Source: Chondrilla cf. caribensis
Lineage: Eukaryota > Porifera > Demospongiae > Chondrillida > Chondrillidae
NCBI GenBank assembly: GCA_964020155.1
Contig: OZ026568.1
Coordinates: 2,957,820-3,021,819 of the forward strand
Direction of reading: 5' to 3'
Length of the DNA: 64,000 nucleotides
Shown here: piece by piece, positions 38,111 to 49,841 of the stretch
How the letters are laid out: each line of letters opens with the position of its first letter
How positions within the stretch are numbered: the first letter of the stretch is position 1
Made by a program: the position numbers and the translations under genes
The notes under the pieces: model-generated
The model's database searches: none
Told to the model about the DNA's origin: nothing
What the model saw: the letters and a program-made list of their open reading frames with translations, nothing else

Positions 38111-38816
38111 TGACTTTATTTTATGCCATTAGTCTGTTGTAGTAGTTCTACCATGGGAGCATTATTATTTCATTCTAGTTATAATTATATTATAAAATAA
38201 AATTTATAAGTTTAGCCACTTTGTACAGAAATCTAAACTTTTTAGATGTGCTCAATCTCACATGTATTATGAACTATGGTTCTATCAGTATACCTGTTTT
38301 CGCTTCATAATACAGTATGCTGATAGTAATACCTGATTCACTGTCACTTTTAAAGTCACACACTATTGGAAATCGATGAGCTTGGTTAATCTTCAAGACT
38401 TAGACTATTAAGTGTAATTTTGCATTAATTGTAAATAATATTATAGGAGTTTAGGTGTTACGATTCAATTAAGTGGTTCACATCCTATTGCCGGCATGCA
38501 TGCTTTGCACATGCATGGTTGTACAACTGTTAATATTCACTGTCTGGTGCATGGTGACCTTGTGAACGGTATGACATCACAACACACTTGCACACTCCAC
38601 ACACGTGGATATTCTCAGACTTCGTATAGTAGTATGACCAGTTGGAGTCAGTGACCATGCCAATATATTTGTTACTATATTAAGCTTATCCACTTTGACT
38701 TCTATAGAGATCAAAACTATTTTAGATGTACTCAATTTGACATGTATTATGAGCCATAGCATCTTTCTACTTGCTTTTCATCATTTATATTAGCACAATT
38801 AATTCTGACAGTAAAC
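38111..38816. other. Group B spacer left of the LINE insertion
   Basis: Contains a block U copy (38260-38640) and the left half of the insertion target ('ttctgacagtaaac'). Confidence 0.65.
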
Positions 38817-40783
38817 CCAAACCCAGTGATCCTGCATGGGACATCTACAAGGCCCAGCGAAACCGGGTAGTATGGCTTCAGCGGAAGGCCAAGTTCGACC
38901 ACTTCCACCACCTTCTATTGAAGAAACCCCATCCGTCTACCCTCTGGAAAACACTCAACCTAGCAACTGGTTCTTCTGTGTCCACAGACAACTTGCCTGT
39001 GCCTCCTTCCGATCTTCCATCCTTTGCCAACACACTGAACAGCCACTTTGCTTCTGTGAGCTCCAACATTATCACTCCTCCTCCTCCTTCTTCTTCTCCT
39101 GCTTCTGTCTCGAACTCTATTGCTACCCCTCCCAAATTTCCTTCCAAATCTCCTCTCTCTCTCCTTACAACCACCCCTGAATGGTGCGAGCAAGCTCTTT
39201 CCACTCTCAAACCAAGGTGTGCCACAGGACCAGATCATATACCCTCAGCTGCACTCATTGCTGGTCGCTCCATCATTTGCTACCCACTCTCTACCATCAT
39301 TAACTCATCCATCTCGTCTTCTCACTTTCCATCCCAGTGGAAATCTGCCACCATCCAGCCTCTCCATAAGAACGGTGACCGGTCAACTCCAAACAACTAC
39401 AGGCCTATCTCTATCCTACCTGCCCCCAGTAAAATCTTAGAAAGGCACGTTCACCTTCAACTGTCCTCGCACCTCAACTCCAATAACCTCCTCTTCCCTC
39501 TTCAGTCTGGATTCCGTCCCTCCCACTCCACTCAAACTCTTCTTCTACATTGCTTAGACACATGGTACAAGGCACTTGACAACAAGAAATTTATAGGTGT
39601 GGTATTTCTTGACATTTCCAAAGCCTTTGACACTGTAAATCACAATTTCCTACTATCCAAACTCTCCAACCTTGGTCTCTCTGCTACCACTATATCTTGG
39701 TTTCAATCATATCTTCTCAATCGCTCCCATGTCACTCGTGTAGCCCACCATTACTCTTCTCCTGGCTTCCCTTCAGCTGGTGTTCCCCAAGGCTCCATCC
39801 TTGGCCCCACTCTATTCTCTGTCTTTATAAATGAGCTTCCATATCATCTCCCTCCTGATTCCACCGTCCTCTTTGCTGACGACACTACCATCTTCATCAC
39901 CAGTGATAGCCTTCCCTCCATCCAGTCCTCCCTACAGCTCTGCTTAGATCGTGCAAACCTTTGGCTACTGGGTAATGGTTTGCAAATCAATGCCGCCAAA
40001 ACAAAATCGATGCTGGTCCACTCAAGCAGAAAGGTTGTCGACAGCAGTCTCAATCTTGTGATTGATGGGTGTAATGTCGAACAAGTTCAACAGTTTAAGT
40101 TTCTCGGAGTAGTAATCAATGATACTCTTACTTGGTCCGATCACGTCCATCTGGTGTGCAAAAAGGTTTCTCGTAGTCTCAATTTACTTCGTCGTCTTTC
40201 TTGGTTCCTTCCCAAACCCCTTCTGGTTCTCTTCCTTAACTCCTACATTCTTCCTCACTTTGACTACTGTGACGTTGTCTGGTCCTCTTGTTCCAAATCT
40301 CAGTGTCTTCGGTTGGAGTCTCTGTTGAACTTTGCTTGTCGTGCTGTTCTTCGTAGGTCTAGACATTCTTCTGCTTCTGCTGCTCGTTCTGAGTTAGGTC
40401 TTTCCACTCTCTCGTCTCGTAGAAAACTTCACCTTGCCCAGTCCGTCTTCAAGTGTTTGTCCTCCCAATCCCCTTCCTATCTCTCTCAGCTTTTCTCCGC
40501 TCCCAGCTCCTCATACTACACTCGGTCCTCTTCTTCCAGGCAGCTGAACCTTCCCACCACCAAATCCTCCTTCGGGCAGAAGGCATTCAGCTTTGCGGGT
40601 GCATCTCTGTGGAGATCACTTCCAAGTGCCATTAGAGAAACTCAAAACTTCAACGAATTTTCAAAAAAGTGTGCTGACTTTTTCTATTCTGCATGACTCT
40701 CTTTATTATTTGCATGTGCTTGTTACTAGTATTATTTTCTAAATTTTATATATAATTACTGAATTACTGAATTATTGCTTTAT

Positions 40784-40822
<39 letters not shown>

Positions 40823-40989
40823 TTTACATTTTACATTTCAATCCTTATTAATTTCTATTTTGCATCAATTTTTCTATTATTTTTGTATCTTGTATTTGTA
40901 CTTGCTTGTATACTGGGTGCCTGTCAGAATAGCCAATGGCTAAAGGCTCCCCAGTCTAAATAAGTTACCCTGATACCCTGATACCCTGA
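38817..40989 (+). mobile_element. 5'-truncated CR1/L2-type LINE inserted in the arrestin array
   Basis: The insert begins after host 'gacagtaaac' and ends with a tail of three 'taccctga' units before host 'acattctattact'. Empty sites at 51737 ('cagtataaacattctattac') and 48869 define the borders. It has an internal 31-bp poly(T) (about 40790-40818) in the 3' UTR. Host duplication at the ends is at most 2-3 bp. The 8-bp tandem tail and absence of poly(A) fit CR1/L2-type elements. Confidence 0.85.
38818..40696 (+). CDS. LINE reverse transcriptase ORF, endonuclease part missing
   Basis: About 625 codons of LINE origin are open, entered from host sequence (the frame is open from 38771). They cover the end of the linker and a full reverse transcriptase: 'YRPISILPAPSKILE', palm motif A 'VVFLDISKAFDTVNH', 'GVPQGSILGPTLFSVFIN', and catalytic 'FADD' at about 39872-39883. 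The typical CR1/L2 C-terminus ends 'ASLWRSLPSAIRETQNFNEF'. The apurinic endonuclease domain normally upstream is absent, so the copy is 5'-truncated and cannot move by itself. The frame has no stops, which implies a recent insertion. Confidence 0.9.
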
Positions 40990-41918
40990 ACATTCTATTA
41001 CTTGTTATTGGATTACTATAGATTTCTTGAGCCAGATTAGTTTAATCTGTTCATAATCATCAACCACGAATGAACTTAGTATGCCTGTTTTTGCTTCATT
41101 ATTATATATGCTCAGCCTAATCTGACTCATGCCCTGTCTCGTTTAAAGTAACACACTATCAGAAGTCAATGAGCTTGGTTAATCTTCAAACATAATTGTA
41201 TTAATTGTGCAGTTTTAGGTGTTCTGATTCAATTATGCATGGGTTCACATTGCATTGTAAGTATGGTGTACCCATAGTTGTGCAGTTCTCTGTCTCCTGG
41301 TGACTTTGTGAATGGTGTATATGACATCACAGCACACTTGCACATTCTCAGACTTTGTATACTTAGTACATACTAGCTGCTAGTACATATTGCCACTTGG
41401 AGTCTGTGACCATGTACTATGTCAATTGTACGTATGTGTCACTTTGCTTATTTGTGATAGTTTTAGTCCTATAGACTAAGAGTATAATATAATAGCTGCT
41501 ACAAAGTGTATGCATATATAGTAGCTAACAATGTGTAACTGTGATTAGGGGATTCCAATGTCGGGTGCAGTATAAAAATCAACCACAAAAGTGCCAGTAT
41601 AGTCTAACTACCAATGTGAAAACAGCGTTGTAAAGGTTAATAATCATGTTTTCAAACGATAATGACAAAATCCAGCTTTTGCATCTGATGGAACACACTG
41701 TCAGACTACTAGACTATATAATAATGCGGGAGAAACATTTGAGCAAGGCGTACATGACGTCTAACATAATTGTCTAATTAAGAAGAATTAGGAATGTTCT
41801 ACCATAGATGCTCTACATACTACGAGTAGATGGTTCTACTATAGAATCAAAGTAAAAGACGGAACGGAATTAGTAGTAGACCAGATCAGATTCTACATTA
41901 TAGGCCTTTCCTAGGTCG
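40990..41918. other. Group B spacer right of the LINE
   Basis: Block U (41035-41360) and a class I leader ending 'ttataggcctttcctaggtc'. The TATA element is degraded here ('tagaatcaaagtaaaag'). Confidence 0.65.
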
Positions 41919-43079
41919 ATGGCACCTCCGCAAGTATTCGTAATCGAAGTACAGGATGGAAACAGGGCGTTTTTCCCTGGACAAAATATCAACGGGAGAG
42001 TTATTCTCCGCTGCCGGGAGAAGAAGAAGCTTCGTGCTGTCTACCTTACTCTTGTGGGAAGAGCCTATGTTCATTGGTCCGAACAACGCACCACTAGTAC
42101 TGGCACTGGGGATAACCAGCGCACGCGCACGGAAACAGTCCACTACAGAGCCGAAGAGCCCTACTTCAACTTTCGAGTTAATCTTTGGGGAGGAGGCGGC
42201 GGTAGTCAACAACTACCACCTGGAAATTACGAGTGGCCGTTTTCCTTCCAGTTGCCTTCTCAGCCCTTGCCCACATCTTACGAAGGTCAATATGGCAACG
42301 TTAGATATTGGTTGGAAGCTCGTATGGATCGTCCCTGGAAGTTTGATCATGTGAGCAAGTTAGCTTTCACCGTTCTCGAACGTGTAGACCTCAATCTATC
42401 TCAGAACTATAACGCTCCTCGTCGAGGTGAAGGTCAAAAGACACTAGGTTGTCTATGCTGTAAATCAGGGCCTTTGACTCTCTCGGTGTCTACTAATCGA
42501 GGTGCTTATTGTGCAGGGGAGAAGATCCTCCTGAATGCTCGTCTGGAGAATAACACCAACAAGGAAATGAGAATGTTGAGAGCTACCCTAAGGCGCAGGA
42601 TGATATTTTATGCCCAGGGCCACAGTCGGCAAGAGGAGATTAATGTAGCTCAGATAAAGACCACTGGGGGTATTAGAGCTCAGCAAACATTCGAATGGAA
42701 CCAACAGCCTCTGCCCATCCCAGCTGGCCCACCCTCTTCCCACGCCTGTAGGATCATTCACACAGACTACTCACTGGATGTGGAGGTTGTGGTGCCCACC
42801 TTCAGCTTCAATCTCCATGTCATTCTACCGATTGTCATTGGTACTGTGCCTCTCAGATCAGCATACACCAATACCACCCTCCCGTCCATTAGATTCACAA
42901 ACGTGGAAGCAGTCAACATAGCAGACAACCAGTACACCATGGGACAGACCCAATTTGCTCCGATGTACTCCATGGTCCAGATGCCTCCGGTAGGACAGTT
43001 CGAGAGTCAACCTCCTCCCACATATCCCCCAGATTATAGAAACCAGGAGGATGACCCAGCTCCACCTTACCCTGGCTAA
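41919..43079 (+). CDS. Alpha-arrestin, group B copy (386 aa) with two PPxY motifs
   Basis: Full two-domain alpha-arrestin, intronless. The first variable loop is the longest of the array (EQRTTSTGTGDNQRTRTE). The linker reads LSQNYNAPRR where others have LSQEDLNAPRR. The second loop (GHSRQEEINVAQI) differs from neighbours. The tail has PPTY and PPDY (QPPPTYPPDYRNQ) but its last motif is APPYPG, so the terminal PPxY is lost while two upstream ones exist. It is expected to bind Nedd4-type WW domains. The ATG lies at the conserved position after the class I leader, with no good TATA box. Confidence 0.9.
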   Translation: MAPPQVFVIEVQDGNRAFFPGQNINGRVILRCREKKKLRAVYLTLVGRAYVHWSEQRTTSTGTGDNQRTRTETVHYRAEEPYFNFRVNLWGGGGGSQQLPPGNYEWPFSFQLPSQPLPTSYEGQYGNVRYWLEARMDRPWKFDHVSKLAFTVLERVDLNLSQNYNAPRRGEGQKTLGCLCCKSGPLTLSVSTNRGAYCAGEKILLNARLENNTNKEMRMLRATLRRRMIFYAQGHSRQEEINVAQIKTTGGIRAQQTFEWNQQPLPIPAGPPSSHACRIIHTDYSLDVEVVVPTFSFNLHVILPIVIGTVPLRSAYTNTTLPSIRFTNVEAVNIADNQYTMGQTQFAPMYSMVQMPPVGQFESQPPPTYPPDYRNQEDDPAPPYPG

Positions 43080-43465
43080 GACATTCCCGTCTTCACATGG
43101 CTGCATCACATAATTTTTGAATGTAGTAGCACTGTTCTAGACTATACTTTGTGTCTATGTATTGTATTGAATTTTCATTATTGTACGATATTGATCTGTT
43201 GTAGTATTTTAATTCTACTGCAGGAGCAGGTTAATGTTGCAATTGGAAGTCAATGAGACTGGTTGCTTTGCAAGCTTATATAATTTTACAGTCTTAGGTG
43301 TTCAGTTTCAATGGTGTGATACATATCCTATTGCAAGAATGTTGTAAACATTGTTGTGCAACCTGCTAGTATTCACTTTCAACCATGCCTAGACACAACA
43401 ACAGAACTTGCACACTTCAGGTGATACTATATATGTGTGGCTTCCCGGAACATCACACAGAAGTT

Positions 43466-43922
43466 CAATAATATCCTGATGTTGTCATCTATTGCCTTCA
43501 GTATGAAACACAATATTTCACCTGAGAGTGGCTCTCAACATTCTCATTTCCTTGTTGGTGTTATTCTCCAGCCGAGCATTCAGGAGGATCTTCTCCCCTG
43601 CACAATAAGCACCTCAATTAGTGGACACCGAGAGAGTCAAAGGTCCTGATTTACAGCATAGACAACCTAGTGTCTTTTGACCTTCACCTCGACGAGGAGC
43701 GTTAAGGTCTTCTTGGGATAGGTTGAGGTCTACACGTTACAGGACAGTGAAAGCAAACTTGCTCACATGGTCCAATTTCCAGGGACATTCCATACGAGCT
43801 TCCAACCAATATCTAACGTTGCCATAGTAACCTTTCATAAGATGTGGGCAAGGCCACGGAAGGCAACTGGAAGGAGAACAGCCACTCGTAATTTCCAGGT
43901 GGTAGTTGTTGACTACCGCCCC
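43466..43922 (-). pseudogene. Inverted group B alpha-arrestin fragment
   Basis: On the minus strand this is about 460 bp of arrestin, from GGGCGGTAGTCAACAACTAC (the LPPGNYEWPFSF region) to the second variable loop, with several frame-breaking changes. It is the only arrestin piece in the array in reverse orientation. It forms one arm of a large inverted repeat with 45035-45341. Confidence 0.85.
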
Positions 43923-44105
43923 AATAGTATGGTATCATGCACCCCATTCATCAATATACCGTCCTACTGGCATGTTAAATATAATTTCATCTGAAATTTG
44001 ATCTTTCCCACAGTGTTAGATAACAACCTACCATATACTGTATCAGTGAATCATGCTCATTGCAGCCTACAGCCAGTGGGCAAGAGACATGCTCAATTAT
44101 ACGTG
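43923..44105. repeat. Inverted repeat, left arm (non-coding part)
   Basis: It is the reverse complement of about 45035-45210, including 'ctaccatatactgtatc' and 'gcctacagccagtgggcaag'. It adjoins the inverted arrestin fragment, so the arm extends over both. Confidence 0.85.
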
Positions 44106-44179
44106 AAAGTTTGCTCATCAGTCCCTTCTGCAGTGGGTTGCAAATGTGTTACATTGCATTAGCAAGGTTTATATTGTCG

Positions 44180-44310
44180 CAAAGATAGCAGATAGCAGAC
44201 AACCAGTATACCATGGGACAGACCCATTTTGCTCCGATGTACTCCATGCATGGTCCAGATGCCTGCAGTGGGACAGTTTGAGACTCCACCCTACCCTAGC
44301 TAATGGATTT
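44180..44310 (+). pseudogene. Group B alpha-arrestin fragment (last about 40 codons)
   Basis: It begins within 'gcagacaaccagtataccat' and ends with the QFETPPYP-type tail and stop. A 4-bp duplication 'catgcatg' near 44248 breaks the frame. The following 3' flank to about 44890 matches the flank of the 33733 gene. Confidence 0.8.
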
Positions 44311-44625
44311 ACAGATGATAACTATCAGTGTTGTGGGTAACACATTACTGTGGTATTTAGTTACATAATATTATCACCTACCTGTAATCAAGTAATATAA
44401 GGATATACCTGTAGTGTCTTGTAACGACTGGTATAATATTATTACAAACTGATGTAATGCGCTACTTCATTTGCATCCAATACTGATAATGGCTATAAAT
44501 ATAATATATAATATATATATAATAATATTATAATAGTAATAAACAAAACAAAACTTAAAGGCTTATTTTAATGAGAAACATGCATTCAATTACTATAAAC
44601 TGACCCGCTCGCCCACTATAATAGC

Positions 44626-44657
<32 letters not shown>

Positions 44658-45034
44658 GATTTCCTAGCTTCTGTGCCAACTTGCAGTGACTCATGATCAA
44701 TGTATTGTGCAATCAACCACGTGATTTCAACAAACACGGGTTTACAACGATAAACAGAAAGATGGGAGACATGCATGCACGTGTACGAAAACTATATACT
44801 TTCTTTGGATGGAAATATTATGTATGTCAATGTAATATGTCATATTATTACAGTTATGTTTGATATTAAGTAATATGCAACTGTAATGATTTATTGTCAT
44901 TTAATGCTGTTCGAAAGAGTTATTGTTAACCCATTTTTGTGTACAGATTTTGCCAGGTAGATGACCAAGATGCCATTGTTATAGTAGCTACTTCCCGAGC
45001 ATGTCCCTAGCTCTTCAACTATATAGTATATAGC

Positions 45035-45202
45035 CACTATAATTGAGCATGTCTCTTGCCCACTGGCTGTAGGCTGCAATGAGCATGATCCACAGATACA
45101 GTATATGGTAGGTTGTTATCTAACACTGTGGGAAAGATCAAATTTGGGACGAATTTAACATGCCAGTGGGACTGTATATTGACGAGTGGGTGCACAATAC
45201 CA
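45035..45202. repeat. Inverted repeat, right arm (non-coding part)
   Basis: Partner of 43923-44105. The loop between the arms is about 930 bp. Confidence 0.85.
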
Positions 45203-45341
45203 CATTATTGGGGCAGTAGTCAACAACTATACCACCTGAGAATTATGAATGGCCATTTTCCTTCCAGTTGCCTTGCTCATGTCTTATGAAGGGCACTATG
45301 GCAACGTTAGATATTGGTTGGAAGCTTGTATGGATCGTGAT
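45203..45341 (+). pseudogene. Group B alpha-arrestin fragment (middle of Arrestin_N)
   Basis: Starts 'ggggcagtagtcaacaacta' and ends at the RMDRP codons, then switches to spacer ('tgaataaacattctattac'). A small insertion and a deletion break the frame. Confidence 0.8.
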
Positions 45342-46903
45342 GAATAAACATTCTATTACTTGCTATTGGATTACTATTGATTACTTGAACCAGATTAGTT
45401 GAATCTGTTCATAATTATCAACCACGAGTGAATTTAACTTAGTATGCCTGTTTTCACTTCATAATACAGTGTGCTGATATAGTAATATCTGGGTCACTGT
45501 CACTTTTAAAGTAACACACTATTGGAAATCAATTAATCAATGAGCTTGGTTAATCTTCAAGTGTAATTTATATTTATTGTTCAGTTTTGGGTGTTCTAAT
45601 TCAAGTTTGTGGTTCACATCCTAATGCATGCATGCTTTACACCTGGTTGTGCAACCCTGTTTAATATTCACTGTCTGGTGGTGACATCAACCTTGCGCAT
45701 GATATGACATCACAACACACTTGCACACTCCAGGTGGATATTCTCAGACCTGTCAACATTCCTGTTGTTAAAGTCCAGTTTCCTACACAAACATTGACAG
45801 GTGTCATTTCAACATTGCATGTAGTTGTGAAATCCATTGCATACCTATCTGCATGGACCAGACATGACAACACAGCTACGTGCACTTCACTGAAACATTC
45901 TTTTATTTTATACAATCACAATTGCTACATACCATGACATGATGTGTACTGTATACTGGGTCCAGAGCAGGTTTTTATAATTATATTTCACTGTACTGGA
46001 ATAGTGGTAATTGAAATCATAATGTGAAGATTGAATTGAATCAGATAATAAAGTTTGCATTTGAAGGAAACGAGACTGTGAATTACTATACATTACTCAA
46101 GTTGTTACTGCCTGTACACCGGTAGTACAAGTTTAAATGATTGCCGATCATATGCATGTGTGTCATGTGACAATGAGTCATAATTATATTATTATTAATG
46201 TTAATTAGTTAATTCACACTACATGTGAAAGGCTCCCTTCAACTCGCATGACAAAATGTCATCATCTACATCAAGTGCATAATTTCTTACTGGTGCTTTC
46301 AACATACTGTCAGTGTGACAGATGAATAATATTACACTCATATGCTAATTCCTGTTTGCTAGCATTGCCAGATGGAATCAGTCACCATGTACGCTGGTTG
46401 TTTGTGTCACTTTGTTTATTTGTGTTAGTTTTAGGGTATTTACAAATTGTGTGCATACAGTAGCTAACAATGTATACCTGTGCTTAGGGGATTTTTCTAA
46501 TGGTACAGTAGCGAATCAACTACAAAAATGCCAGTATAGTCTAACTTTCAATGTGTGAACAATGTTGTAAGTATTCAAATGACGACATAATTACCGAGCG
46601 TTAGCAAGGTAATTGTTTCCATTCGTTTGGGGAGTCCGATCGAGGTCACCCACGCACATAATTGCGGTGGCCGCCAATATTATCCAAGTGTGCATTTGAT
46701 GGAATGCATACATATGCAGTGGAAACCTCAACAAGGATTGAGAAGGGTGTAAGTGAAAGTTATAAGGTCTAATTAGGAAGCCATTTTCTACTATAGATAG
46801 AAATTATTTCCTATTGTACCAGCTGCTACGAGTGCAATGGGGTCAGGGGCGTTTATCTTGAAAAAAGGTCGAACGGGGTTTCCTATATTATAGGTCGATG
46901 TAG
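45342..46903. other. Group B spacer with an orphan class I promoter region
   Basis: Block U (45385-45750), then sequence homologous to the flank at 31500-32880. From about 46690 there is a class I leader that runs up to 'ttataggtcgatg' at 46904 but is not followed by an arrestin gene. Confidence 0.65.
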
Positions 46904-47011
46904 TCTGGCCTGCTACGACCGTCCCACCTAGCACCCTGGGCGAGGAGAAGAGGAAGGGGCGTCTCTCACGCCAGAGGCGTTTAGAAAGATAGACGGTCTA
47001 GCAGGCCTGTC
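46904..47011. mobile_element. Short inverted-repeat element at the orphan leader
   Basis: The ends are 'gtctggcctgctacgaccgt' and, reverse-complemented, 'gacaggcctgctagaccgtc'. GC-rich, about 108 bp. It begins exactly where an arrestin start codon should continue. Confidence 0.55.
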
Positions 47012-47031
47012 ACGAAGTTAACCGTCCCCCT

Positions 47032-47061
47032 CCGTAAACGGTCCGCCCGGACCGTTTACGG
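47032..47061. repeat. Perfect 13-bp-stem hairpin
   Basis: CCGTAAACGGTCC and its exact reverse complement GGACCGTTTACGG flank a 4-base loop. It lies in a GC-rich island within AT-rich DNA, with several nearby ACGGTC words. Confidence 0.85.
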
Positions 47062-47389
47062 CAATTCGCGAAGTGGAGAAAACGGTCCTCCCCGACCGAA
47101 AAGGGTCCCCATGCAACTACCGCAATGAATATTAAACTAGAACTCGCTTTATACTTACTTCTATTAATGTAATTGTGAATTAAACGCTCTTTGAGGATGA
47201 GATGACAGATCTCACTGGCGGCGAACACCTTCACGATAATAAAGACGTAGATATACTGCATTTATATACGTATATACACACGAATCCCGGCAAAACGTAC
47301 GCATATAACGTACGTACGCAAACGTACCGTATATTACATCTTAAATTTGTGTATCAGTGCTACATTGGACCATATTTAGACTAAGGTCG

Positions 47390-47519
47390 ATGAGGCACGC
47401 CCTTATTTCCGCTCGAACAACTTTTAGAATTTTAGAAGCCGACTTGAGGAAACACAGCGTTTGTTTCTTAAACCATAGATAATCTATACGTATACTGTAT
47501 CTATGCTTAAACGATCAAT
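47390..47519 (+). promoter_or_regulatory. Class II arrestin leader with a conserved upstream ATG
   Basis: It matches 55014-55108 before the 55109 gene ('gatgaggcacgcc', 'gcagcgtttgttt' type words, ending 'cgatcaat' directly before the ATG). Both carry an upstream short frame beginning MRHALISAR. There is no TATA box. Homology stops at about 47385/55009. Confidence 0.55.
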
Positions 47520-48617
47520 ATGGCACCTCCGCAAGTGTTCGTAATCGAAGTACAGGATGGAAACAGGGCGTTTTTCCCTGGACAAACCATCAACGGGAGA
47601 GTCATTCTCCATTGCCAGGATCAGAAGAAGCTTCGTGGTATCTACCTTACTCTCGTGGGGAGAGCCTATGTTCATTGGACGGAAGAACACTCATCTGGCT
47701 CTGGGGATGACCAGACCACGGAAACAGTCCACTACAGAGCCGAAGAGCCCTACTTTAACTATCGAGTTAACCTTTGGGGAGGAGGCGGCGGTAGTCAACA
47801 ACTACCACCTGGAAATTACGAGTGGCCGTTTTCCTTCCAGTTGCCTTCTGTGGCCTTGCCCACGTCTTATGAAGGGCACTATGGCAACGTTAGATATTGG
47901 TTGGAAGCTCGTATGGATCGTCCCTGGAAGTTTGATCATGTGAGCAAGTTTGCTTTCACCGTCCTTGAACGTGTAGACCTCAACCTATCCCAAGAAGACC
48001 TTAACGCTCCTCGTCGAGGTGAAGGTCAAAAGACACTAGGTTGTCTATGCTGTAAATCAGGGCCTTTGACTCTCGCAGTGTCTACTAATCGAGGTGCTTA
48101 TTGTGCAGGGGAGAAGATCCTCTTGAATGCACGGCTGGAGAATAACACCAACAAGGAAATGAAAATGCTGAGAGCCACCCTCAGGCGTCAGATGATGTTT
48201 TATGCTGAAGGCAATAGACGACACCAACAGGATATTGTAGCTCAGATGAAGACAACTGGGGGTATTCCAGCTGGGCAAATATTCGAATGGAACCAGGAGC
48301 CTCTTCCCATCCCAGCTTGCCCACCGTCTTCCCACACCTGTAGGATCATTCACACAGACTACTCACTGGATGTGGAGGTTGTGGTGCCCACCTTCAGCTT
48401 CAATCTCCATGTCATTCTACCGATTGTCATTGGAACCGAGCCTCTCAGATCAGCATACACCAATACCACCCTCCCGTCCATTGGATTCACGAATGTGGAA
48501 GCAGTCAACATAGCAGACAACCAGTACACCATGGGACAGACTCAATTTGCTCCGATGTACTCCATGGTCCAGATGCCTCCGGTGGGACAGTTTGAGACTC
48601 CACCCTACCCTAGTTAA
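47520..48617 (+). CDS. Alpha-arrestin, group B copy (365 aa), class II leader
   Basis: A good representative of group B. Arrestin_N covers about residues 5-150. Variable loop 1 is at 54-73 (TEEHSSGSGDDQTTETVHYR). The Cys pair GCLCC is at 174-178 and Arrestin_C at about 182-310. Variable loop 2 lies at about 224-242 (QMMFYAEGNRRHQQDIV). The tail is short, ending QFETPPYPS without a true PPxY. Intronless and fully open. The leader is class II, unlike its immediate neighbours and like the last gene of the array. The role is inferred to be a cytosolic adaptor for membrane cargo, as for other ARRDC proteins. Confidence 0.9.
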   Translation: MAPPQVFVIEVQDGNRAFFPGQTINGRVILHCQDQKKLRGIYLTLVGRAYVHWTEEHSSGSGDDQTTETVHYRAEEPYFNYRVNLWGGGGGSQQLPPGNYEWPFSFQLPSVALPTSYEGHYGNVRYWLEARMDRPWKFDHVSKFAFTVLERVDLNLSQEDLNAPRRGEGQKTLGCLCCKSGPLTLAVSTNRGAYCAGEKILLNARLENNTNKEMKMLRATLRRQMMFYAEGNRRHQQDIVAQMKTTGGIPAGQIFEWNQEPLPIPACPPSSHTCRIIHTDYSLDVEVVVPTFSFNLHVILPIVIGTEPLRSAYTNTTLPSIGFTNVEAVNIADNQYTMGQTQFAPMYSMVQMPPVGQFETPPYPS

Positions 48618-49364
48618 TGGGTTACAGATTACGTGGAACTATCCACTATATTGTATAGCATTGCTTTGTTGTTACAGTAGTAGTTTGATTCTATTGTGGG
48701 AACTTTGAAATCTATTATTTTTTTGTTGTTATATTAAGTTTAGCCACTTTGTACTCAGAGTTAAAAGCTATTTTAGATGTGCTCAATTCGATATGGATTC
48801 TGAACCGTAGTAACAATACTAAGTCTTGCTTTTTCATCATTTTTATTAGGATAATTTATTCTAGATATGTCAGTAAACATTCATTCATTCATTCATTCAT
48901 ATTACTTGCTATTGGATTACTATTGATTACTTGAACCAGATTAGTTGAATCTGTTCGTAATTATCAACTACGAGTGAACTTAGTATGCCTGTTTTCACTT
49001 CATAATACAGTGTGCTGATATAGTAATATCTGGTTCACTGTCACTTTTAAAGTAACGCACTATTGGAAATTGATGAGGTTAGTTAATCTTCAAGCGTAAT
49101 TTGTATATAATACAGCTTTTAGCTATTCTGATTCAATTATGTGGTTCACATCCTATTGCATGCATGCTTTACACATGGTTGTGCAACCCTGATTAATATT
49201 AATATTCACTGTCAAGTGGTGACATCAACCTTGTGGACGGTACGACATCACAACACACTTGCACCTCCGGCCAGGTGGATATTCTCAGACTTTATATATA
49301 ATATGCTAGTATTGCCAGTTGCATGGAATCAGTGACCATGTACACTAGCTGGTTGTATGTGTCA

Positions 49365-49565
49365 CTTTGTTTATTTGTGTTAGTTTCACAAATTGTGCAC
49401 ACACTATGTACACGTGTCACTTTGTTTATTTGTGTTAGTTTACCATGTACACTAGCTGGTTGTGTGTTTCACTTTGTTTATTTGTGTTAGTTTCACAAAT
49501 TGTGTGCACATGCACTATGTACACATGTGTCACTTTGTTTATTTGTGTTAGTTTCACAAATTGTG
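49365..49565. repeat. Tandem repeat, about 60-bp units
   Basis: 'gtcactttgtttatttgtgt' followed by 'tagtttcacaaattgtgtgc' repeats about four times with variable spacing. The single-copy version exists in the other spacers, so this is a local expansion. Confidence 0.8.
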
Positions 49566-49841
49566 TGCACACATTTACAGTAGCTAACAATGTATACCTG
49601 TGCTTGGCGGGTTCTATTGCCAGGTACAGGAGTTAACCAACCTTACAAGTGCCACTGTGTAGTCTAAGTGCCAAAGTTAAAACAGCATAATAAAAAAAAT
49701 CATTTCAAATGATGACATGATCAAAGTCTCATCTGGTGACACATGATTAAGGCATACATGGAGTCATAATTGTATTAATTAGGAAATGATTTTTTCTACC
49801 TCAGTGCTGGGCACCATCCAATTGTCTAATATTATAATATA

